Source of the DNA: Myxococcota bacterium
GTDB lineage: Bacteria > Myxococcota_A > Polyangia > JAAYKL01
Reading direction: 5' to 3'
Assembly: GCA_030065855.1 (NCBI GenBank)
Contig: JASJCT010000091.1
Location: forward strand, 1-34,819
Length of the DNA: 34,819 nucleotides
In this document: positions 15,689 through 25,257 of the stretch, piece after piece
Position numbering within the stretch: position 1 is the stretch's first letter
Layout of the letters: every line of letters begins with the position of its first letter
Made by a program: the position numbers and the translations under genes
The notes under the pieces: generated by a model
What the model was told of the DNA's origin: nothing
The model's database searches: none
Seen by the model: the letters and a program-made list of their open reading frames with translations, nothing else

Positions 15689-17509
15689 ATGAAGCACGAT
15701 GCCATTGCCGTCATTGACTTTGGTGGACAATATGCCCACCTGATCGCGACAAAAGTGCGTCGCCAAAACGTATTGGCGAAAATCTGTCAGCCCGAGGATC
15801 CGATTGAGCAGTTCGAGGCCTACAAGGGCATTATTATCTCAGGGAGTCCGGCGTTGGGATCCCGCGGAGAAGAATCGGCTTACGATAAATCTATTTTTAG
15901 CTTGGACGTACCAATCCTCGGGATTTGCTTTGGTCACCAGGAAATCGCGCGCCACTACGGCGGGGACATCGTCTATGGGGGCAGAGAATGGGGACGGGCC
16001 GAGCTGCACCTTGCGCGACCTCACCCCCTGTTTAAAGGGCTTGAAAAGGTCGAACAGGTTTGGATGAGCCACTTTGACTCTGTCGCAGCCCTGGGACCGG
16101 ATTTTGAAGAGCTCGGCTTCAGCATACAGAGCAATGGGGGCAAGCGGCACGGCAATGCTGCAATCGGTTCTGACAAACACAGGCGATACGGGTTCCAGTT
16201 CCATCCAGAAGTAGACGACACGGTACATGGGGATCAGATCCTCGCCAATTTCCTGTTCGAAATAGCTGGGTGCAGGCCCACGTGGACCATGCATCAATAC
16301 GTGGATGAACAGGTGGCTGCCATTCGGCAAAAGGTCGGCCCTGGGTCTGTTTTTCTCTTGGCATCTGGCGGTGTGGATTCGACCGTGGCAGCCAAGCTCA
16401 TTGGCCAGGCACTCGGGCCAGACCGCCTCCATCTATTGCACATCGACAACGGCCTGATGCGCAAGGACGAAAGTAAAACCGTGATGGACCGCTTTCGCGC
16501 CATGGGCCTGGAAAAGAACCTCCACTTTGTGGATGCGTCTGAAATATTTCTAGACAACCTCAAAGGTATTGTAGAACCGGAGAAAAAGCGGGAAATCATT
16601 GGCAATACCTTTGTCCACGTGTTTCAAAAGGAGGCGGTCCGGCTGGGCATCGAGGACCACCTCCTGGGCCAGGGCACCATTTATCCCGACACTATCGAAA
16701 CCGGAGGCACAAAACGGGCCGACACGATCAAAACCCATCACAACCGCGTGCCCCTGATCGAGAAGATGATCGCGGCTGGCAAGGTCATCGAGCCGCTCAG
16801 CGATCTCTACAAGGTAGAAGTAAGAGAGCTCGGGGAGCAACTGGGTATTGACCGGGACGTGTGCTGGCGCCATCCGTTTCCCGGACCTGGGCTCGGTATT
16901 CGGCTCCTCTGCGCAACAGGGCAAGCAGACATGGGTGACTTCAACCCCTTTCCTGCGGCGCTCAGAGAGATCAGCGCCCGTTGCGGTGTCCAGGCGCAGG
17001 TGCTGCCCATCCGTTCCGTGGGGGTCAAGGCAGACGTCCGCTCCTATGAACATCCGGTCCTCTTGAGCGGAACTGGCACGTGGCAACAGTTCGTGGCAGG
17101 AGCGAGCGCCGTGTTATCAGAGGTGAGCGGGGTCAACCGGTGCATCTATTATGTGGGATCTGAACCGCCAAAAGAGGTAAGAGCGCTCGGAGCGACCGTG
17201 ACAGAAGAGCGATTAGATCTCCTGCGAGAGGTCGATTTCATCGTCATGCAGGGACTGAAAACCGCTGGTCTTTACGATCGCATCTGGCAATGCCCCACAG
17301 TGCTCGTACCCATGGAAATCAATGGAACGGGGCGCGAGCTAGCGATTGTAAGGCCCATCCATTCAGAGCGGGCCATGACCGCCGCGGCTGCTGAGCTTCC
17401 CAAATCCCTGATAAAGGTCTTCCAAACCCAGATACTGCCTCTACCTGGCATCTCCGGTCTCGCCATTGACCTGACCTCCAAGCCCCCAGGCACCATCGAG
17501 TGGGAATAG
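15689..17509 (+). CDS. guaA: GMP synthase (glutamine-hydrolysing), long form
   Basis: Converts XMP, ATP and glutamine to GMP. Start is ATG 15689 after GAGGA. The N-terminal class I glutamine amidotransferase has the nucleophile C80 (GICFGHQ) and the H172/E174 pair (FHPEV). The ATP-pyrophosphatase domain has the P-loop SGGVDS at 226-231, then IDNGLMRKDE, GQGTIYPDTIE and RHPFPGPGLGIRLL. The C-terminal dimerisation region ends in PPGTIEWE. The protein is 606 residues, about 80 more than the common bacterial enzyme. The extra length lies after the RHPFPGPG motif, with two dimerisation-like segments (IRSVGVKAD, IVRPIHSERAMTA), as in the longer eukaryotic-type enzymes. The last 180 nt are repeated with 93.9% identity at 34640-34819. 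Confidence 0.96.
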   Translation: MKHDAIAVIDFGGQYAHLIATKVRRQNVLAKICQPEDPIEQFEAYKGIIISGSPALGSRGEESAYDKSIFSLDVPILGICFGHQEIARHYGGDIVYGGREWGRAELHLARPHPLFKGLEKVEQVWMSHFDSVAALGPDFEELGFSIQSNGGKRHGNAAIGSDKHRRYGFQFHPEVDDTVHGDQILANFLFEIAGCRPTWTMHQYVDEQVAAIRQKVGPGSVFLLASGGVDSTVAAKLIGQALGPDRLHLLHIDNGLMRKDESKTVMDRFRAMGLEKNLHFVDASEIFLDNLKGIVEPEKKREIIGNTFVHVFQKEAVRLGIEDHLLGQGTIYPDTIETGGTKRADTIKTHHNRVPLIEKMIAAGKVIEPLSDLYKVEVRELGEQLGIDRDVCWRHPFPGPGLGIRLLCATGQADMGDFNPFPAALREISARCGVQAQVLPIRSVGVKADVRSYEHPVLLSGTGTWQQFVAGASAVLSEVSGVNRCIYYVGSEPPKEVRALGATVTEERLDLLREVDFIVMQGLKTAGLYDRIWQCPTVLVPMEINGTGRELAIVRPIHSERAMTAAAAELPKSLIKVFQTQILPLPGISGLAIDLTSKPPGTIEWE

Positions 17510-17523
17510 GAAAGGTGGACAAT

Positions 17524-17546
17524 AGAAAGGAGGCAGGCTCCTTTCT
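17524..17546 (+). terminator. Hairpin just after guaA, possible terminator
   Basis: AGAAAGGAG and CTCCTTTCT form a perfect 9-bp stem around a GCAGG loop, 14 nt after the guaA stop. The 3' arm is T-rich but no proper T-run follows (TAGACC), so intrinsic termination is uncertain. The AGAAAGGAG arm also looks like a ribosome-binding site that the hairpin would mask, but no start codon follows. Confidence 0.4.
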
Positions 17547-17590
17547 TAGACCTGCCCGCTTACTTCTGAGATGCCGAACCCGGGCAATTC

Positions 17591-17627
17591 CATTGAAAAT
17601 TCGGAATGCAAATCCGAATTTTCAATG
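17591..17627. repeat. Perfect 15-bp inverted repeat between guaA and the DUF4143 gene
   Basis: CATTGAAAATTCGGA at 17591-17605 and TCCGAATTTTCAATG at 17613-17627 are exact inverted copies around a 7-nt loop. The stem is AT-rich and symmetric, so it would act equally on both strands. It is longer than needed for a terminator and has no following T-run. A bidirectional terminator, an element end or a processing site are all possible. The sequence after it (about 17640-17740) is AT-rich, non-coding and contains no other structure I can name. Confidence 0.7.
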
Positions 17628-17743
17628 TTAAATCATCGGGCAAAGACAAAAAAATAGAAAGAAAATAGGGTCAGCGGATTTCGATCTCGAATGCTGACTG
17701 GACAGTTGACATAGGTCCATAAATACCGTACATTTTTGGAGTT

Positions 17744-18904
17744 GTGTTTACAAGACAATTTCAACCGCCAAAGAAAAAGAGTTTCTTTATATTTGGACCG
17801 AGACAGACAGGTAAAAGTACCTACGTGCGGGGGTTACTCAACGACGAGGACCTCTACATCGATTTGCTTCCACAGCGTACTTTTCTAAGCTACGCCAAGC
17901 AACCCGGACAACTTCGAGCTGAAATACTGGCCCACCATCGAAAATTTGAAAATGCCATTTGTGTTGTGGATGAGATTCAAAAAATTCCAAGCCTATTGGA
18001 TGAAGTGCACGAGCTCATCGAATCGATAAAAATGCGGTTTATCCTCACCGGCTCTTCAGCACGAAAGCTCAAGCGGGAAGGGGCCAATCTTCTTGCGGGG
18101 CGCGCCTATACCTACCACCTCTTTCCCCTGACATATCAAGAGCTCGGCTCGGACTTCGAAATTGAAAGAGCACTTCACGTGGGCACCCTGCCGATTCTCT
18201 GGGAATCCAGTGCTGAAGACGCGCGCGAGTTTCTCAGAACCTATGTGGAGACCTATCTCAAAGAAGAGGTCGCTCAAGAAGGGCTTGTTCGCAATATCGC
18301 ACCATTTGCTCATTTTCTCGATGTATCGGCAGCCGGTTGCGGAGAGACAGTCAATTATTCTAACCTGGCCCGTGAATGCGGGGTGAGCGTAAAGACTGCC
18401 CAGCAGTACTACCAGATACTGGAAGATACATTTCTCGCTTTCAGAATACCGGCATGGACAAAGAGTTCCCGGCGCAGACTCAGTACCCATCCTCGCTACT
18501 ACTTCTTCGATACAGGCGTTACGAATGCCCTTAACCACGTCTTGGGAGATCCTCTGAATCCAGTCGAACGGGGGAGGCGGTTTGAACAGTTCTTTGTGAC
18601 ACAACTCCTTGCGTCCATCCACTATAGCCGCCTTGATTTTCAGGTGCACTACTGGAAAACCAACCATGGTGCAGAAGTGGATTTCTTGATTTGCAAGGGA
18701 CGCCAAATCAAGGCCGCCGTTGAGGTCAAGTCAGCGGCAAATATTGCCAGCGCGCCCCTCAACGGTCTTCGTTCCTTCCTGAATGACAATCCAAAAGTCC
18801 CAGCATTTGTGGTTGGTATTCGCCAGAAAGAGCGCAAGACGACCGGCGGCATTACGGTGCTTAGCTGGGACAAGTTTCTCAGCGATGTCCTTTTTGAGTT
18901 GTAG
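17744..18904 (+). CDS. AAA ATPase with C-terminal DUF4143 nuclease-like domain
   Basis: A 386-residue protein. The N-terminal AAA_14 ATPase has Walker A GPRQTGKST at residues 18-26, Walker B ICVVDEIQK, and the sensor LTGSSARKLKR. A winged-helix-like segment (SNLARECGVSVKTAQQYY) follows. The C-terminal DUF4143 domain has GAEVDFLI and VEVKS, the spaced acidic/Lys pattern of the PD-(D/E)XK nuclease-like fold. Such proteins are widespread, often mobile, and of unproven function; ties to toxin-antitoxin or phage response have been proposed. The GTG start at 17744 has GGAG only 2 nt upstream, so the start is uncertain. Long intergenic hairpins separate it from guaA. A decayed member of another DUF4143 subgroup lies at the far end of the window, also next to a guaA copy. 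Confidence 0.88.
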   Translation: MFTRQFQPPKKKSFFIFGPRQTGKSTYVRGLLNDEDLYIDLLPQRTFLSYAKQPGQLRAEILAHHRKFENAICVVDEIQKIPSLLDEVHELIESIKMRFILTGSSARKLKREGANLLAGRAYTYHLFPLTYQELGSDFEIERALHVGTLPILWESSAEDAREFLRTYVETYLKEEVAQEGLVRNIAPFAHFLDVSAAGCGETVNYSNLARECGVSVKTAQQYYQILEDTFLAFRIPAWTKSSRRRLSTHPRYYFFDTGVTNALNHVLGDPLNPVERGRRFEQFFVTQLLASIHYSRLDFQVHYWKTNHGAEVDFLICKGRQIKAAVEVKSAANIASAPLNGLRSFLNDNPKVPAFVVGIRQKERKTTGGITVLSWDKFLSDVLFEL

Positions 18905-19212
18905 TTGCTGTCTGGAATAACCTTCGTGCACCCAATGATATTGGGGTTCCGTCAATCGTGCTTTACGAAATCGAGGTAGGCATTGCTAAATCGAGGACTG
19001 GTTTTAAGCACCACACGCGGCGCTACTACAAAGAGTCGAAGTGAAACTGCCAACAATATCGCTCAAATGCGAGAAAAATGATAAGCAGGACACTGTTTTA
19101 AATCAAAATTCTTAAGGTCTGATTTTTCTCAGTGCATATCTATTAATTTGTGTGCATATTTGATGGTCGCGTTGTGGCGAGGCGATAGTTGTATGCCAAA
19201 AGGCTGTAAAAA
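18905..19212. other. Intergenic region before gltB with two pairs of 20-bp-spaced direct repeats
   Basis: This 308-nt stretch has no gene. AAATCGAGG occurs at 18968-18976 and 18988-18996, and GTGCATAT at 19132-19139 and 19152-19159. Both pairs have the same 20-bp period, two helical turns, as expected for sites bound by a protein on one DNA face. A short hairpin CCCAAT-GAT-ATTGGG lies at 18931-18945, just after the DUF4143 stop. The gltB promoter should lie here, but no convincing -35/-10 pair could be fixed. AAGG, 9 nt before ATG 19213, serves as the ribosome-binding site. Confidence 0.45.
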
Positions 19213-22200
19213 ATGAAAAGTATGTACTGCTCAGATCGGGAACACGATGCGTGTGGCGTTGGGTTCCTCGTCAACATGAATGGAGATAAATCCGCTTCGA
19301 TTATCCGCCAAGGGATTGAAGTATTGGAGAACCTGGGACATCGGGGAGCCACTGGATCAGATCCAAACACCGGAGACGGGGCTGGGCTCATGTTTCAAAT
19401 CCCGGACACCCTGTTTCGAAAATCAATGGGCCGCGCCTGTATCGACCTGCCTGCGCCTGAGCACTATGGCGTGGGTATGATGTTTATGCCCTTGGATGCA
19501 CACGCCGCAGCCGAGTGCTCGGCCATTGTGGAAAAAACCATTGCCGATGAAGACCTGATTTTTTTGGGGTGGCGGGATGTGCCAGTCGATGCGGATGTAC
19601 TCGGACAGACCGCTCTCAAAGAAATGCCGTCGATCAAGCAGTGCTTTGTTACGAGCGATACGCGGGTTGGAGATGGGCTCTTGCGAAAGCTCTACGTGGC
19701 GCGTCGCCAAATCGAAAAACAGATATCCAAAGATACTCGGCTCAGCGAGTCGTTTTACATTGCGAGCTTCTCGACCCGCACGATTGTCTACAAGGGGTTG
19801 ATGGTGCCCGCCCAGGTGCCCCGGTTCTATCGGGATTTCCAGGATCCAGATCTGAAGAGCGCCGTGGTCATTGTTCATCAGCGGTTTAGCACCAATACCT
19901 TTCCCTCCTGGTCCTTGGCCCAGCCCTTTCGGTACCTGGCCCACAACGGCGAGATCAACACCCTGCGGGGCAACAAAAATTGGATGAGCGCCCGCGAGCA
20001 GAACCTTCGGTCAGAACTGTTTGGCACTGATCTGAAAAAACTGTCGCCCATCATCCAAGATGGGGGCAGTGACTCAGCTGACCTCGATAATGCCTTAGAA
20101 CTCCTCACCGCTGCTGGAAGACCGCTGTACCACGCCATGATGATGCTGGTGCCCCAGGCCTGGGGCGCCAAGTATCCAATGGGGCCGGATCTAAGGGGCT
20201 TTTTTGAATATCACGCGGGATTGATGGAACCGTGGGATGGGCCCGCAGCCCTGGCCTTTATGGACGGTCGATATGTCGGCGCCATGCTCGATCGCAATGG
20301 GCTTCGGCCGTCCCGGTACACCATCACCAGAGATGGGTTCATGGTGCTCGCCTCTGAGGCCGGTGTGCTCAGCATCCCAGCCGAGACCGTGATGGAAAAA
20401 GGGGCACTCAGGCCCGGTGAGATGATCCTCGTGGACCTTAAGCAAAAGAGAGTCATTAAGGATTACGAGATAAAAATGCGGCTCGCCAGAAAAGCCCCGT
20501 ATCGCAGATGGGTCTTGGAAAACAAAATATCGGTTCGGGGCTTTTTTAACCCGGTTACACCGGTTGCACCAGCTGCAGATACCTTGCTGCTCCGACAACG
20601 CCTCTTTGGCTATTCCCGCGAGGACCTGGACATTATTTTAGATGCCATGGCCTCGTTCGGGCACGAGCCGTCTGGATCTATGGGCTCGGATCAGCCCCTG
20701 GCCGTATTGTCGGAAAACCCCCAGCTTTTATACTGGTATTTTAAGCAGCTCTTTGCCCAGGTTACCAACCCTGCCATCGATCCCATCCGCGAGGAGTTGG
20801 TGATGTCCCTGATGACATTTCTGGGCATGCAGGACAATATCTTAAGCGAGACACCCCAGCACTCCCGGCTGATAAAGCTGCTCCATCCGATTTTGTCGAA
20901 CGAGGATCTGGACCGCATCCGTACGCTGAATCTAAAGGAGTTCTCGTGTCAGACACTAAAGATGGGCTTTAAGCTGCCGGCGAACGGCGCTTCCCTGGCA
21001 GCAGCGCTCGACGATTTGTGCGACCAGGCAGATCAGGCGCTGCGAAAGGGATTCCGCTTGATCGTCCTGAGCGATCGGGATTTGAAACCAGACCAGGTCC
21101 CCATACCCGCGCTGCTCGCAGTATCCGCCCTGAACCAGCACCTGATTCACAAGGGGGTGCGCACCAGCGCGGGTATTATCGTCGAGACCGGTGAGGCAAG
21201 GGAAGTGATGCACATGGCCTGCCTGTTGGGCTTTGGCGCTTCTGCCATCAATCCCTACTTGGCATTTGAGATTGTCGCTGATATGGCCCTGAATAAAACC
21301 CTGGAACAACCAGTGGGCGCGGCAACAGCCATTGAAAATTACGTCAATGCCCTGTGCCAGGGGCTGCTCAAGATCATGTCCAAGATGGGCATCTCGACCC
21401 TGCGAAGTTACAGGAACGCCCAGGTCTTTGAGGCAGTGGGCCTGAAGAGCGAGCTCGTAGAAAAGTACTTCCAAGGCACGGCCTCGCGGGTCGAAGGCAT
21501 CGGCCTCGATGAGATCGCGAAGGAGGCCAAGGCGCGGTTTGAGTCGGCCTATCGGCCAGAACCGGGGGCGCCGGCCATTTTGCAGAGCGGCGGGCAATAT
21601 CGCTATCGAAGCGATGGGGAGCGGCACATGTGGCATCCAGATACCATCAGCCTGCTCCAACGGGCCACCCGCACAGGGGATCGGGCACTTTATCGGGAAT
21701 ATGCTGCGCTGATAAATGATTGGGAAAAGCAACTCAGCACCCTGCGAGGACTCATTCGCTTCAAGTCAAAGGCGCCGATTGGGATCGAAGCGGTGGAACC
21801 TGTCGAGGAGATTGTTAAGCGCTTTGTCACCGGGGCCATGTCCTTTGGGGCCCTCAGCAAAGAGGTCCACGAAACCCTGGCCATTGCCATGAACCGCTTG
21901 GGCGGCATGAGCAACAGCGGAGAAGGTGGCGAGGACAGTGCCCGGTACATGCCCTTGGAAAACGGAGACAATCGGGCGAGCGCCGTAAAGCAGGTGGCCA
22001 GTGGTCGATTCGGGGTAACAGCCGAATACCTGGTCAATGCAAAGGAAATTCAGATTAAAATCGCCCAAGGGGCCAAGCCAGGCGAAGGGGGGCAGCTGCC
22101 CGGTGGAAAAGTGGACGTGGAGATCGCCAGGGTTCGAAAGTCCACCCCTGGGGTGACCTTGATATCGCCACCGCCCCATCACGATATCTATTCCATCGAA

Positions 22201-23718
22201 GATATTGCCCAGTTGATCTACGACCTCAAAAACATCAACCCAGGAGCGCGCATTTCAGTCAAACTGGCGTCGCAAATCGGTGTCGGCACTGTGGCCGCCG
22301 GAGTGGCCAAGGCGCGCGCCGAGATGATTCTCATCAGTGGGTATGACGGCGGCACGGGCGCCTCGCCCATCTCCTCTATCAAGCATACTGGCACCCCATG
22401 GGAATTGGGGCTGACAGAAACCCACCAGACCCTGGTGAAGAACGGCCTCAGGGATCGGGTGCGGTTGCAGGTCGATGGCCAGATGCGGACCGGACGGGAT
22501 GTGGCCATTGCAGCGCTGCTAGGGGCTGAAGAGTTTGGATTTGCCACAGCTGCCCTGGTCGTCTGCGGCTGTGTAATGATGCGAAAGTGTCACGAGAACA
22601 ACTGCCCAGTCGGCATCGCCACCCAAAACCCGCAACTAAGGGCCTTCTATACCGGGGATCCAGACCATGTGGTGACCTATTTCGAGATGATTGCCGAAGA
22701 GCTCAGGGAAATCATGGCAACCCTCGGCATACGCAGGGTGGCTGATATGGTGGGTAGATCCGACCTCTTGGAGATGAACGACGCGATCCAATTTTGGAAG
22801 GCCAAGGGCCTTGATCTGTCGAGACTGCTGCACCAGGCCAGCGCAGAAGCCACGCCCAAGCAAGCGGACCAGATAGATCCCTTGGACCAGGCACTGGATC
22901 GGCAGATGCTCCCCCAAATAACAGCTGCCATTGCGAGTGCCACACCTGTACGTCTCGATTTCCCCATTCGGAATGTCCATCGAACCGTCGGCGCCATGAT
23001 CTCTCACCAGATCGTGCAGCACCACGGTGGCGACGGCATGCCCGACGATACCCTCACCCTCTGCTTTAGCGGAGCTGCTGGACAGAGCTTTGGCGCCTTT
23101 GGCGTAAAGGGCATGACCCTCATTCTAAGCGGAGAGGCCAACGACTATTTGGGCAAAGGGCTCTCAGGCGCCAGGATTATCGTAAAGCCCGATCCCGGGG
23201 CCACGTATGATCCATCTTTGAACACCATCGCCGGCAATGTGCTGTTATACGGCGCCACAGGCGGTGAGGTCTACATCAACGGACGGGCGGGCGAGCGGTT
23301 TGCCATTCGCAACAGCGGTGCCATCGCAGTGGTGGAGGGCATTGGGGATCACGGATGCGAATACATGACCCGGGGACGCGTGGTGGTGCTGGGAACCACC
23401 GGGGTCAACTTCGGCGCAGGTATGAGCGGGGGTATCGCGTATGTGTACGATGAAGCCGGTACCTTCGACAACCAGTGCAACCTCGACATGATAGACCTCG
23501 AAATCGTCAGCAGTGAAGATGATCAAAAGGAGCTAAAAGGGCTCATCGAACACCACTGGGAGTATGCGAAAAGCGCAAAGGCGAGGTTTATTTTAGAGAA
23601 CTGGGAAACCTGCCTGCCCCGCTTCGTCAAGGTGTTTCCAATGGAATACAAGCGGGTTTTGGGACAGATGAGCAAAGAAGACGAAGCCATCGAACGCAAA
23701 GCACTAAACGCTCTATAA
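19213..23718 (+). CDS. gltB: Glutamate synthase (NADPH-type) large subunit
   Basis: The 1501-residue alpha subunit makes two glutamates from glutamine and 2-oxoglutarate. The class II amidotransferase domain comes first; its nucleophile is C14 in DACGVGF, so a 13-residue propeptide should be removed. Later blocks are GDGAGLMFQIP, HQRFSTNTFPSW, AHNGEINTLRGN and DRNGLRPSRY. A central domain follows, then the FMN-binding barrel (GEGGEDSARY, GAKPGEGGQLPGGKV, GYDGGTGASP). The 3Fe-4S cluster ligands are C1120, C1126 and C1131 (CX5CX4C, in CVMMRKCHENNCPVG). The C-terminal GXGXG beta-helix ends the protein. Length and order are standard for bacterial GltB. gltD follows after 22 nt, forming the usual operon. 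Confidence 0.97.
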   Translation: MKSMYCSDREHDACGVGFLVNMNGDKSASIIRQGIEVLENLGHRGATGSDPNTGDGAGLMFQIPDTLFRKSMGRACIDLPAPEHYGVGMMFMPLDAHAAAECSAIVEKTIADEDLIFLGWRDVPVDADVLGQTALKEMPSIKQCFVTSDTRVGDGLLRKLYVARRQIEKQISKDTRLSESFYIASFSTRTIVYKGLMVPAQVPRFYRDFQDPDLKSAVVIVHQRFSTNTFPSWSLAQPFRYLAHNGEINTLRGNKNWMSAREQNLRSELFGTDLKKLSPIIQDGGSDSADLDNALELLTAAGRPLYHAMMMLVPQAWGAKYPMGPDLRGFFEYHAGLMEPWDGPAALAFMDGRYVGAMLDRNGLRPSRYTITRDGFMVLASEAGVLSIPAETVMEKGALRPGEMILVDLKQKRVIKDYEIKMRLARKAPYRRWVLENKISVRGFFNPVTPVAPAADTLLLRQRLFGYSREDLDIILDAMASFGHEPSGSMGSDQPLAVLSENPQLLYWYFKQLFAQVTNPAIDPIREELVMSLMTFLGMQDNILSETPQHSRLIKLLHPILSNEDLDRIRTLNLKEFSCQTLKMGFKLPANGASLAAALDDLCDQADQALRKGFRLIVLSDRDLKPDQVPIPALLAVSALNQHLIHKGVRTSAGIIVETGEAREVMHMACLLGFGASAINPYLAFEIVADMALNKTLEQPVGAATAIENYVNALCQGLLKIMSKMGISTLRSYRNAQVFEAVGLKSELVEKYFQGTASRVEGIGLDEIAKEAKARFESAYRPEPGAPAILQSGGQYRYRSDGERHMWHPDTISLLQRATRTGDRALYREYAALINDWEKQLSTLRGLIRFKSKAPIGIEAVEPVEEIVKRFVTGAMSFGALSKEVHETLAIAMNRLGGMSNSGEGGEDSARYMPLENGDNRASAVKQVASGRFGVTAEYLVNAKEIQIKIAQGAKPGEGGQLPGGKVDVEIARVRKSTPGVTLISPPPHHDIYSIEDIAQLIYDLKNINPGARISVKLASQIGVGTVAAGVAKARAEMILISGYDGGTGASPISSIKHTGTPWELGLTETHQTLVKNGLRDRVRLQVDGQMRTGRDVAIAALLGAEEFGFATAALVVCGCVMMRKCHENNCPVGIATQNPQLRAFYTGDPDHVVTYFEMIAEELREIMATLGIRRVADMVGRSDLLEMNDAIQFWKAKGLDLSRLLHQASAEATPKQADQIDPLDQALDRQMLPQITAAIASATPVRLDFPIRNVHRTVGAMISHQIVQHHGGDGMPDDTLTLCFSGAAGQSFGAFGVKGMTLILSGEANDYLGKGLSGARIIVKPDPGATYDPSLNTIAGNVLLYGATGGEVYINGRAGERFAIRNSGAIAVVEGIGDHGCEYMTRGRVVVLGTTGVNFGAGMSGGIAYVYDEAGTFDNQCNLDMIDLEIVSSEDDQKELKGLIEHHWEYAKSAKARFILENWETCLPRFVKVFPMEYKRVLGQMSKEDEAIERKALNAL

Positions 23719-23740
23719 ACTGAAGATTGGGCTACTAAAA

Positions 23741-25177
23741 ATGACAAAGGAAAAAGGATTCTTAACCGGTAAGCGGCGCGAGCCTGGGTATCGACCCAAG
23801 GAGGAGCGGTTACAGGACTTTTTGGCTGTTGAGTATCGCCTGGAGGGCATGGACCTAATAAGACAAACAAGTCGCTGCATGAATTGCGGTACCCCCTTTT
23901 GCCACGGGTCCGGGTGTACCCTCGAAAACGTTATCCCGGAGTTCAATCGTCACGTCTATCACAACCGTTGGCAACAGGCCCTCGATATTCTTTTGTCAAC
24001 CAGCGCGTTTCCGGAGTTTACTGGCCGTGTCTGTCCAGCCCTATGTGAGGGGGCGTGTGTGCTCGGCATCCACGATGCGCCTGTTACGATTCGCCAGATC
24101 GAGCTCGCCGTGGTCGAAATGGGGTTTAAACGCGGATACATCGCGCCCACTCCCCCCCAAAAACGCAATGGCATGCGCATCGCTATCGTCGGCTCAGGTC
24201 CGGCTGGATTGGCAGCTGCAGATCTGCTGAACAAGGCTGGGTATCAGGTGGTGGTGTATGAACGGGACAGGTACCCAGGTGGTGTGTTGCGGTACGGCAT
24301 TCCAGATTTTAAGCTCGAAAAATGGGTCATTAAGCGCAGAATAGACCTCATGGAAACAGAGGGGGTGACTTTTGAAAGCGGGGTTGAGATCGGTCGGGAT
24401 ATTTCCTTCAGGTATCTAAAGAGCCGCTTTAACGCCATCCTTTTGGCATGCGGTGCTCAAAAACCAAGGGATCTCAGCATTCCAGGTCGGGATCTCGGAG
24501 GCATTCACTTTGCCATGGACTTTTTGGTTCAGCAGAACAAGCGCGTCGGCGGTGAGTTTATCCGGCCAGAGGAGGAGATCTCAGCCCATCAAAAGAGCGT
24601 GGTTATTTTGGGCGGTGGCGATACAGGGGCGGACTGCCTGGGCACGGCCCTGCGCCAAGGGGCCAAAAGGGTTCTTCAGTTTGAGATTCTGCCAAAGCCG
24701 CCGCTCTCTCGAGACCCGGCAACCCCATGGCCCATGTGGCTGAATATACTGAGGACGTCGAGCAGCCATGAAGAGGGTGGTGAGAGGCGGTTTTCTATTG
24801 TGACAAATCGATTTGTCGGCGATGAACAACATGCAGTCAAAGCCCTTCAATGCCAAGAGGTGGATTGGATTTCCCAGCCAGATGGGGGACCTGAGGTGCT
24901 CGAGCGAAAACCCAATAGCGAATTTACCGAAGCAGCGGATCTCGTGCTATTGGCCCTGGGCTTTGACGGCTGCACCATGGATCCCAAACAACACCACCTC
25001 GATGTTGCGCTAACATCAAACGGATTTGTCGACTGCGGTACAACCAACATGACGTCAGCGCCTGGCATTTTTGTAGCCGGCGACATGCGCTCTGGACCGA
25101 CGCTCGTTGTTCGAGCCATTGCGGATGGACAAAAGGCTGCCCGCGACATCATTCGATTTTTAGAAAATCGAGCCTAG
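23741..25177 (+). CDS. gltD: Glutamate synthase small subunit
   Basis: The 478-residue beta subunit takes electrons from NADPH through FAD and two 4Fe-4S clusters and passes them to GltB. Cluster ligands are in C46-x2-C49-x4-C54-x4-C59 and C98-x3-C102-x3-C106. The FAD Rossmann motif is IVGSGPAGLAAADLL at about 149 with the acidic end VVVYERD. The NADPH site is VILGGGDTGADCLGTAL. The closing motif GIFVAGDMRSGPTLVVRAI contacts FAD. Length is as usual for GltD. No strong Shine-Dalgarno sequence is visible, so it may depend on coupling to gltB. Confidence 0.97.
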   Translation: MTKEKGFLTGKRREPGYRPKEERLQDFLAVEYRLEGMDLIRQTSRCMNCGTPFCHGSGCTLENVIPEFNRHVYHNRWQQALDILLSTSAFPEFTGRVCPALCEGACVLGIHDAPVTIRQIELAVVEMGFKRGYIAPTPPQKRNGMRIAIVGSGPAGLAAADLLNKAGYQVVVYERDRYPGGVLRYGIPDFKLEKWVIKRRIDLMETEGVTFESGVEIGRDISFRYLKSRFNAILLACGAQKPRDLSIPGRDLGGIHFAMDFLVQQNKRVGGEFIRPEEEISAHQKSVVILGGGDTGADCLGTALRQGAKRVLQFEILPKPPLSRDPATPWPMWLNILRTSSSHEEGGERRFSIVTNRFVGDEQHAVKALQCQEVDWISQPDGGPEVLERKPNSEFTEAADLVLLALGFDGCTMDPKQHHLDVALTSNGFVDCGTTNMTSAPGIFVAGDMRSGPTLVVRAIADGQKAARDIIRFLENRA

Positions 25178-25257
25178 CTTGTAATCCGACCGGACCCGCG
25201 CCCTCTAATTCTTTGCGGGATTATTGAAAGGGCAATAGGCAGGGTCATCCCTTGATC

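Noticed and set aside
20956..21732. 258-codon minus-strand frame within gltB
   Set aside because: Shadow of a fully conserved GltB coding region.
25195..25219. CCCGC/GCGGG pairing after gltD as terminator
   Set aside because: Only five pairs with a 15-nt loop and no T-run; too weak to call.
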